In this document: positions 5,996 through 11,553 of the stretch, piece after piece
Position numbering within the stretch: the first letter of the stretch is position 1
How the letters are laid out: every line of letters begins with the position of its first letter
DNA from: JAAYHC01 sp964483175
Lineage (GTDB): Bacteria > Bacillota > UBA5301
Assembly (NCBI GenBank): GCA_964483175.1
Contig: CAZAAT010000063.1
Span: 1 to 12,433 of the forward strand
Direction of reading: 5' to 3'
Length of the DNA stretch: 12,433 bases
The notes under the pieces: generated by a model
What the model saw: the letters and a program-made list of their open reading frames with translations, nothing else
What the model was told of the DNA's origin: nothing
The model's database searches: none
Program-made: the position numbers and the translations under genes

Positions 5996-7684
5996 ATGGA
6001 GATACTCTATAATGATTCAAATAATCATGTTTTAGCTAAGTTGGTGTGGCAGGAGTACTCGCCGAAAGGGCTCTTTATCCTAAATCAAGCGGCAAATCAA
6101 CTGTCGCTGCAAACAGGTTTTGATCGCCTATTGGCTTTGGAGGCTTTGCCTGAAATAATGTTATATCCACATCAGCAAGCTACCGTTCTGAAGGTGCTCA
6201 AAGATATGCGGGGGCGCGCAGTATTAGCTGATGAAGTTGGGCTTGGCAAAACCATTGAAGCCGGAATAATCATGAAGGAGTATCTACTGCGCTCGCTTGC
6301 GAAAAGAATTTTGGTGCTCGTGCCAGCATCATTGGTTACCCAATGGCATGAAGAACTGGTCAATAGACTGGAAATTCCGATTAAAATTCAAGATGGTTCG
6401 GTATCGTGGCAAGAAGACTTGCTGCTGGTGTCCATTGATTTTGCTAAAAGAGAACCACACCGTAGCAAAATTTTGAAAAGCCGATATGATCTTGTCGTGG
6501 TGGATGAGGCCCATAAATTAAAAAATAAAACAACTTTGAATTGGCAATTCGTCAACGAACTGCAAAAGACATTTTTACTGCTGCTGACTGCGACTCCGGT
6601 GCAAAACGATTTACGAGAATTGTACAACCTTATTACGCTACTCAAACCAGGGCAGCTAAAAACATTCCGCGAATTCAAACAAGAGTTCGTATTAGATAAA
6701 CGAACACCCAAGAATGCTGAAAAGCTAAAAAATCTGCTTAGCCAGGTAATGGTGAGGTCGAACCGCCGGGAAACGATGCTAAAACTACCAAAACGACTAG
6801 TGAGCACGCAAGTCGTTAACCCAACCGACGGAGAGAGAGAGTTTATGGAAGCCGCGGTGACTGGTCTACGTGCGGTTTACCAACGGAGAGAGCAGAAGCG
6901 GCAGACAATTTTGCCACTGATCGTCATGGCTCGAGAGGTTTGTAGCTCTCCACAAGCTGCAGTAGTCTCGTTACAACGCCTACTAGGCAAAGAAGAGAGT
7001 TTAGCCTCGTTTGAACGCGCAGCATTACAACGGGCTATTACCATCGGCAGCGGTTTAACAGACTTTGCTAAAATTAATCGCCTTTTAAAAATTATCCGGA
7101 GATTTGATTCGAAAATTCTTATTTTCACCGAGTTTCGCCGAACCCAAGACTATTTGGCCCAACGGCTACAGGCAGAGGGTTTTAGTACTTCTCTATTCCA
7201 TGGCAGTTTGTCATTGGCCCAAAAAGATGAAGCTGTTGCCAGCTTTCGCCATCAGAGCCAAATCCTGATCAGCACAGAAGCGGGTGGGGAGGGGCGTAAC
7301 TTACAGTTTTGCCATATCCTTATAAACTACGATCTGCCCTGGAATCCCATGCGAGTCGAACAAAGAATCGGGCGTATTCATCGTCTCGGTCAGCAGCATG
7401 ATGTACGGATTATCAACTTGATTGCAGCCAATACCATTGAAGAATATGTATTGCGTTTATTATACGAGAAGTTGCAGCTTTTTTCGGATGTAGTTGGCGA
7501 CCTTGAGAGCATTATTACGGCTAGTGGTCTGAGTCTTGAAAAAGAGATTGCTGACCACTTCTTTGGTGTTGCCAAAAGCGATGCTGATAAAGTTGATGAT
7601 ATCGCTGATCAACTGGCGAGGCGCATTTCTACGTATCGGGAATTACAAACATTTACCGATGGATTGTTGGGAGTAGGCTCATGA
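5996..7684 (+). CDS. Compact SNF2/HepA(RapA)-like DNA-dependent ATPase/helicase
   Basis: This 562-residue superfamily-2 protein belongs to the SNF2 group of ATP-driven DNA or nucleoprotein translocases. Every motif is intact: I DEVGLGKTIEAG (79-90), Ia LVLVPASLVTQW, II DEAHKLKN (170-177), III LLTATPVQN, IV ILIFTEF, V STEAGGEGRNLQ followed by NYDLPWNPMRVE, and VI QRIGRIHRLGQ (456-466). DEAH followed by KLKN and the IGRIHRLGQ form are typical of bacterial HepA-like SNF2 proteins. It holds little beyond the two RecA-like lobes, whereas relatives often reach about 1000 residues. The start is ATG 5996, eight bases after GGAGGA. Its TGA overlaps the next gene's ATG (ATGA), so the two are coupled. 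Role is unknown: remodelling of protein-DNA or RNA polymerase complexes, or defence, are the family precedents. Confidence 0.92.
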   Translation: MEILYNDSNNHVLAKLVWQEYSPKGLFILNQAANQLSLQTGFDRLLALEALPEIMLYPHQQATVLKVLKDMRGRAVLADEVGLGKTIEAGIIMKEYLLRSLAKRILVLVPASLVTQWHEELVNRLEIPIKIQDGSVSWQEDLLLVSIDFAKREPHRSKILKSRYDLVVVDEAHKLKNKTTLNWQFVNELQKTFLLLLTATPVQNDLRELYNLITLLKPGQLKTFREFKQEFVLDKRTPKNAEKLKNLLSQVMVRSNRRETMLKLPKRLVSTQVVNPTDGEREFMEAAVTGLRAVYQRREQKRQTILPLIVMAREVCSSPQAAVVSLQRLLGKEESLASFERAALQRAITIGSGLTDFAKINRLLKIIRRFDSKILIFTEFRRTQDYLAQRLQAEGFSTSLFHGSLSLAQKDEAVASFRHQSQILISTEAGGEGRNLQFCHILINYDLPWNPMRVEQRIGRIHRLGQQHDVRIINLIAANTIEEYVLRLLYEKLQLFSDVVGDLESIITASGLSLEKEIADHFFGVAKSDADKVDDIADQLARRISTYRELQTFTDGLLGVGS

Positions 7685-9066
7685 GTGCTGTAGGTTGCCG
7701 GGATGTGGCCCGGTTTATCGAGTTATACTGCCAGTATCAGGAGATTCGGCGAGAGACGATCCGAGATAATGTTTACCGTTTTGTGCTTGATGGCGAGCCG
7801 ATCACCTATACCCATCAACCAGAACAGATAGGTGTTCAATCAGCCGAGTTTATAACTTATGGCCACCCTGTGCTCGATCGATTGGTCAACTCTGCGCGTA
7901 GTCAAGGCTGGACCGCTAACTTAATTTATCCTTTATCCTCGGAGAATTACGAGTCTTTTAGAGAAAAGCTCACTCGCTTACCGCTTAAAGGTGTTAATCG
8001 TAAACCGCTAAAGACTACGCTCTTGTACCATGCAAGGCTGGCTTTTATTTTCCGCCTTTCTTTATTGGCGGATATTCGTAAAGACTTGTTAATCACTCTT
8101 GCCGCTGACCCAGAAAATGATCAGGTTGAAATCTGGGAGATGCCTGAAAGGCTTTGCAGTTTACCTGAAGGATTTCGACCCCGGCCTGACCGGCGGAGAT
8201 ACCCTAAGCTCTTTAGAGAGCAGGGAAGTATGCTTGAAAACCATTTGGCTAATCTGCACTGGTTACGGGAAATTGATTACCGTACTTTTCAGCTTTATCG
8301 ACAAGCATGTGTTTATCTGAATCGCTGGATAACCGAGACCTTTGCTCCATTTGAAGAAGAGCAGCTACGGAGGCTGCAACGTGAAGAGCAAGTCTTGGAT
8401 GAGTATTATGATACTTTGTTGCGCGAAGAGATGGCTCGCCTGTACGAGCTCCTGCATAAAGCGGCTGTACTAGAGGTTCGGGTTGCTTTGGCCAAATCGG
8501 CGAAGACAAGGGAGCTTTTTAGCTCACAACTTCAAGATTACCACCAGCAAATTGAGGCCGAGAAAGACCGCTGTAGCCGGTACGGGCAAAGTTTAGCCGC
8601 CGAAAAAAGTAAACGTCTCTTCGAATTAAAAAGCAAATACACCCCACAAGCCTTGGTTAGTCTGGTTTCTGCAGCCAGAGTCTATTTACCGCGAGCTGTT
8701 ATCGCAATTGAAAATCGGTTTAACAAGTTGGAAACAGTTCGACTTGTTTATGACTTCCACGCCGATACCTGGCTAGACTTACAGTGTCAAGGGTGTGGGC
8801 GCCTCCCCTTTGGCGTTCTGGTAACTGCTGAATCAGGGCTATTATGTTCTAGATGCGTAGAGGCCTGCGAAGTGTGTGGGGAAGCTACGAAGGCACCGGC
8901 CAGCATCTGTGCCGGATGTGGACGAAAAGTCTGTGAACATTGTCAATACCCGTGTTTGTTGTCGTCCTCGGTGAGAAGAACACCTTGTGAACTCTGTCGG
9001 CATTGTGGCTGTGAACTCTGTCCCGCTTGCAAGAACCTTGTTCAGGTGGAGGAAATTCAGGCTTGA
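7681..9066 (+). CDS. Uncharacterised helicase-partner protein with C-terminal 17-cysteine zinc-ribbon block
   Basis: I do not recognise a named family for this 461-residue protein. Near the N-terminus, FITYGHPVLDRLV (57-69) resembles the YGHPLLDxL block that follows the helicase lobes in long HepA-like SNF2 proteins, so this may be the split-off C-terminal part of such a protein. The middle (about 225-345) is charged and helical (EEEQLRRLQREEQ, EIEAEKDRC-like stretches), probably coiled coil. Residues 369-455 contain 17 cysteines, mostly as CxxC pairs (CQGC, CSRC, CEVC, CAGC, CEHC, CELC, CELC, CPAC), enough for about four zinc knuckles and suggestive of nucleic-acid or protein binding. Its ATG overlaps the helicase TGA by four bases. 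The final knuckles contain an internal repeat. Function is inferred only as a partner of the helicase. Confidence 0.88.
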   Translation: MSAVGCRDVARFIELYCQYQEIRRETIRDNVYRFVLDGEPITYTHQPEQIGVQSAEFITYGHPVLDRLVNSARSQGWTANLIYPLSSENYESFREKLTRLPLKGVNRKPLKTTLLYHARLAFIFRLSLLADIRKDLLITLAADPENDQVEIWEMPERLCSLPEGFRPRPDRRRYPKLFREQGSMLENHLANLHWLREIDYRTFQLYRQACVYLNRWITETFAPFEEEQLRRLQREEQVLDEYYDTLLREEMARLYELLHKAAVLEVRVALAKSAKTRELFSSQLQDYHQQIEAEKDRCSRYGQSLAAEKSKRLFELKSKYTPQALVSLVSAARVYLPRAVIAIENRFNKLETVRLVYDFHADTWLDLQCQGCGRLPFGVLVTAESGLLCSRCVEACEVCGEATKAPASICAGCGRKVCEHCQYPCLLSSSVRRTPCELCRHCGCELCPACKNLVQVEEIQA

Positions 9067-9082
9067 ACGATTAATAGAATGG

Positions 9083-10537
9083 ATGAAGTTATATGGGTGG
9101 TGGGACAAGTTGAAGTTGGCTTTATTCCAATATCAGATCGAAAGCGACAGTGTAAACATTGAACTATTGCCTGAAGGGCCGTTAGAGCTGAGCAAAGAAG
9201 ACTTTGATTTGCTCACTAAGCTCCTTTATTCGCCGGATAGTTTGGCCCTTAAACCGGAAGATTTTGTTGTGTTAAGATTTTTAGAACAAGACGGAACCTG
9301 CTGGGAGTATCGGTTGACTGCGGAAGGTGAGCAATTGTTACAGGACAAGCAGGCTCCGGAGACAATTACCGATTTAGCCCATCTGATTGCGATCAAGTGG
9401 GGGGTAACTTCACCGATTCAGCTGCATAATTTGCTTTTGTTAAATCCAGGAGAACCAACGCAATCCGCTACAAGTTATTTAAACAAACTGACCGCAATCG
9501 AAGAGGCAATTATTTCTTTAACAGGACAATCCCCTGAAAACCTGCGGTCAGAGCTGGAGAACGTTCGCTCTCTGCACCGCAAAATTGCTCATGTCAACGG
9601 GGTTCGCCGGTTATTATGGGCAAAAGTTTGTCAGGTTCAGGAACAAACGGAAAAGTTTGCAGCCTCGATCCAAGGGATAATCGGCTCTCCTGTTAAGCCC
9701 GAATATATTGCTGAATTTGAACAAAAAAAAGAACAGATTGCTCTGCTCGATCAACAAATTGCCGAATTAAACACAAAGAAGGCTGAACTGACACCGGAGT
9801 ATGATCGCTATCGTCGGTCACTTTCGATGTGTTGGTTTGGGATTGCTGTTGTCGTACTTACCTTGGTTGCATGGTATCTAGCTATTGGATCAAGCGTGGT
9901 TCAGCTTAGCTTAGGGGTAGTTGCGGTCCTGGTTTTTGCCTTCGGCGGCAAGGGTTACCTCAAAACTAAAGAGGGTGCTGATCTTTATTTTGCCTGTCAA
10001 GATCAACTTCTAGACACCAAAACTGAATTACGCAGAGCTAAAAAGGAGCTTAAAAAGCATTTAGCTGGAACAGATGAAGCTGAGCTAATAAAAAAATTTA
10101 CTGCCCAACAAGAGGCTGACAGAATCCGGGCTGAGTTAGACTATCGTTTAGACCGTTATACTAAAGCCTGGCAAAATTCAACTCCACAAAGTTTTCAGAC
10201 TCAGCTTGTTGAGGCCAATAACAGAGTTTTCACCCTATGTGAACAGACCTTCAGCACTGAAATTGCCCGAAAAATCGCTGATCATTTAAGTGCCCGTCAA
10301 CGTTTGCTGGTAGAGGTCGAAGCTGCGACTCACCGAGAGAACTTTTTTGTTCAGCGAGACTACGATCGACCTCAGACAGAGAAGCTCGTCGATCCAGCCG
10401 GGTTGATAGCTATATTAACCCCCCCAGAAGCTCCGGCGATCAGTTTTGTAGAAGATCATGCTAAGCCGCTGACATCGGACCAAGAAATCAAGGTAACATT
10501 AAAACAATTAATTATTGTCAGACAGAAAACGGTGTGA
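9083..10537 (+). CDS. Uncharacterised coiled-coil protein with a central two-helix membrane hairpin
   Basis: This 484-residue protein is unrecognised. Residues about 30-85 look like a winged-helix fold: FDLLTKLL, then FVVLRFLEQDG and YRLTAEGEQLL, the common wing ending. A long charged helix (about 150-245, QKKEQIALLDQQIAEL) leads into two hydrophobic helices (about 249-271 and 274-296) joined by a short turn, followed by a second charged helix (KTELRRAKKELKKHL) of matching size. The two helices may fold back on each other with the tip in the membrane, a layout recalled from YhaN-type SMC-like proteins, but no ATPase motifs are present. The start is uncertain: ATG 9083 is the first in-frame ATG but has no good ribosome-binding site; the frame is open upstream to a GTG at 8987 inside the previous gene. 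Context implies a membrane-linked partner of the helicase. Confidence 0.82.
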   Translation: MKLYGWWDKLKLALFQYQIESDSVNIELLPEGPLELSKEDFDLLTKLLYSPDSLALKPEDFVVLRFLEQDGTCWEYRLTAEGEQLLQDKQAPETITDLAHLIAIKWGVTSPIQLHNLLLLNPGEPTQSATSYLNKLTAIEEAIISLTGQSPENLRSELENVRSLHRKIAHVNGVRRLLWAKVCQVQEQTEKFAASIQGIIGSPVKPEYIAEFEQKKEQIALLDQQIAELNTKKAELTPEYDRYRRSLSMCWFGIAVVVLTLVAWYLAIGSSVVQLSLGVVAVLVFAFGGKGYLKTKEGADLYFACQDQLLDTKTELRRAKKELKKHLAGTDEAELIKKFTAQQEADRIRAELDYRLDRYTKAWQNSTPQSFQTQLVEANNRVFTLCEQTFSTEIARKIADHLSARQRLLVEVEAATHRENFFVQRDYDRPQTEKLVDPAGLIAILTPPEAPAISFVEDHAKPLTSDQEIKVTLKQLIIVRQKTV

Positions 10538-10543
10538 TATACT
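10515..10543 (+). promoter_or_regulatory. Sigma-A promoter for trpP, inside the end of the preceding gene
   Basis: TTGTCA (10515-10520), a 17-base spacer and TATACT (10538-10543), with an extended -10 TG at 10534-10537 (TGA before TATACT). Each hexamer matches the consensus at five of six positions. Most of the promoter lies over the last codons and TGA stop (10535-10537) of the coiled-coil gene. Transcription would start near 10550, giving a leader of about 60 bases. Confidence 0.7.
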
Positions 10544-10563
10544 ACCAATAACTTGCCGACGTA

Positions 10564-10618
10564 GAGTCGGTGAGTGGAGAAGAGAACGAAGAGAAAAGAG
10601 GAGTTGAGACAGATGCAG
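10564..10618 (+). promoter_or_regulatory. Putative TRAP (MtrB) binding site: GAG/NAG triplet array over the trpP ribosome-binding site
   Basis: The leader carries eight GAG triplets in 45 bases plus AAG and CAG variants. GAG triplets start at 10564, 10572, 10577, 10582, 10591, 10601 and 10606, with AAG at 10596 and CAG at 10610 and 10616; another GAG at 10598 lies in an alternative register. Many gaps are exactly two bases, the spacing TRAP prefers for its (G/U)AG repeats. The array covers the Shine-Dalgarno AGAGGAG (10597-10603) and the start codon. In Bacillus subtilis TRAP is known to repress trpP translation at just such a site. Some gaps (five and six bases) are too long, and purine-rich ribosome-binding regions can mimic repeats. 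Confidence 0.55.
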
Positions 10619-11149
10619 GTTCGTGACGGTGTTCAGGTTGCGTTGTTATTGGCTATCGGGTATATTTTACACTTTATTACCCCTCCATTATTGTTTGGGA
10701 TGAAACCCGATACCCTTCTTTTGATGATGTTTATCGCTCTGTTGCTAAAACACGATAGCTATAAAATGGTTCTGGTTACAGGGTTGTTGGGTGGTGTGTT
10801 AGCTGCGATTACCTCTACTTTTCCTGGAGGCCAGCTGCCTAACATCATCGACAAAACAGTTACAGCTAGTATCGTATATTTAATTTTGCGTTATTTACCA
10901 ATCTCATTGCCGCAGATTGTACGGGCGGAGATTATTACAATTGTTGGTACAGCGTTGAGCGGGTTAGTGTTTCTAGGATCAGCAGCTCTTATTGTGGGCT
11001 TACCTGGTAGTTTCAGCGCTTTATATATTACTGTTGTAATTCCAGCGATCGTGATTAACGCCATTGCGATTGCAGTACTCCAACCTGTTGTTCAGCTTAG
11101 TCAGAATATGGTACGACGTCCAACCTCGGTAACGTCGAAGACATCTTAA
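10613..11149 (+). CDS. trpP: Tryptophan transporter, TrpP family
   Basis: Membrane protein for tryptophan uptake. The 178-residue length fits the TrpP family, with about five to six hydrophobic helices. Recognisable stretches are VALLLAIGYILHFITPPLLFGMKPD at the N-terminus (positions 9-33), TSTFPGGQLPNIIDK in the middle and GLVFLGSAALIVGLPGSF later, all characteristic of TrpP as I recall it. I chose ATG 10613 because AGAGGAG lies nine bases before it; an in-frame GTG at 10574 would add 13 charged residues and has no site. It has its own promoter within the preceding gene and a probable TRAP-bound leader. No terminator with a T run follows its stop (a 6-bp hairpin, 11114-11137, lies within its last codons), so transcripts may read into the T-box. 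Confidence 0.87.
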   Translation: MQVRDGVQVALLLAIGYILHFITPPLLFGMKPDTLLLMMFIALLLKHDSYKMVLVTGLLGGVLAAITSTFPGGQLPNIIDKTVTASIVYLILRYLPISLPQIVRAEIITIVGTALSGLVFLGSAALIVGLPGSFSALYITVVIPAIVINAIAIAVLQPVVQLSQNMVRRPTSVTSKTS

Positions 11150-11163
11150 AAGTATCATAGAGA

Positions 11164-11391
11164 TTAAGGCGATGATAGGGACCAGTAATCTAGGGTCGTC
11201 GAGTCCAGAGAGCTGCCGGTGGCTGTGAGCCAGTCTCGACTACTAGGTGAACTCCCCCTGGAGCAGTAGCTTGAAAGTTTGCGAGTAGAGCTAACCGGCT
11301 TCCACCGATATCAGGAACATGAGTGAGCCATCTTACTGGCTAATTAGAGTGGTACCACGGACCTTTCGTCTCTAGCGAAAGGTCTTCTTTT
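11164..11391 (+). ncRNA. T-box riboswitch (tRNA-sensing leader), probably leucine
   Basis: All T-box landmarks are present. Stem I closes with TTAAG/CTTGA (11164-11168 with 11270-11274), and has the specifier-loop AGTA (11184-11187), upper stems ATCTAG/CTAGGT and GTCGAG/CTCGAC, AGAGAG (11207-11212) and GGTGG (11218-11222). Stem III is AGCCA/TGGCT (11326-11341). The T-box is AGAGTGGTACCACGG (11346-11360) and is followed by the terminator. The specifier strand reads GAACTCC from 11249. Counting directly after GAA gives CUC (Leu, 11252-11254); counting one base on gives UCC (Ser). The acceptor-pairing bulge is UGGU (11350-11353), which demands a tRNA with discriminator A; bacterial tRNA-Leu has A73 and tRNA-Ser has G73, favouring Leu. 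Binding of uncharged tRNA would allow transcription into the acyl-CoA synthetase gene. Confidence 0.93.
11360..11391 (+). terminator. Intrinsic terminator of the T-box
   Basis: Nine-base-pair stem GACCTTTCG (11360-11368) with CGAAAGGTC (11376-11384), followed by TTCTTTT. The 5' arm overlaps the end of the T-box sequence, so it competes with the antiterminator as expected. Confidence 0.93.
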
Positions 11392-11553
11392 GTACTTTGA
11401 AAATTAAATACGTTAGCACTGCGGCTAGTGCTGTGAACAGCAGTGGCACCTAATCTTAGAAACAGGTAAAGGTAGTAGGAATTGGAGAGCTTCTAGGTTG
11501 AGAAGAGTGTAGGCGCATTAGCGCGAAGTAGGAAAGAAGCGAGGAGGATACTA
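11392..11553 (+). other. Long post-terminator leader of the acyl-CoA synthetase gene
   Basis: About 160 bases separate the T-box terminator from the start codon, more than usual. No open frame with a ribosome-binding site is evident. Hairpins visible are AGCACT/AGTGCT (11415-11432), an alternative CACTGC/GCAGTG (11418-11423 with 11440-11445) that excludes the first, CTTCT/AGAAG (11490-11505), and GCGC/GCGC (11513-11524) just before the Shine-Dalgarno GAGGAGG (11541-11547). None is followed by a T run. Confidence 0.45.

Noticed and set aside
8987..9082. GTG start at 8987 for the coiled-coil gene
   Set aside because: It would overlap the zinc-knuckle coding region by 80 bases, has no ribosome-binding site, and the extra residues look like a shifted reading of the cysteine repeats.
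5996..10537. Known DISARM or other named defence island
   Set aside because: Although a HepA-like helicase is present, there is no methyltransferase, phospholipase-D-like nuclease or DrmA/DrmB-type partner in the window, and flanking genes are housekeeping.
10554..10572. Hairpin CCGAC/GTCGG as a terminator of the coiled-coil gene
   Set aside because: No T run follows; the downstream sequence is GAGTGGAGAAG. It belongs to the trpP leader.
11164..11391. Tryptophan-specific T-box belonging with trpP
   Set aside because: It lies downstream of trpP, no UGG is found at the specifier position, and UGGU does not fit the G73 of bacterial tRNA-Trp.
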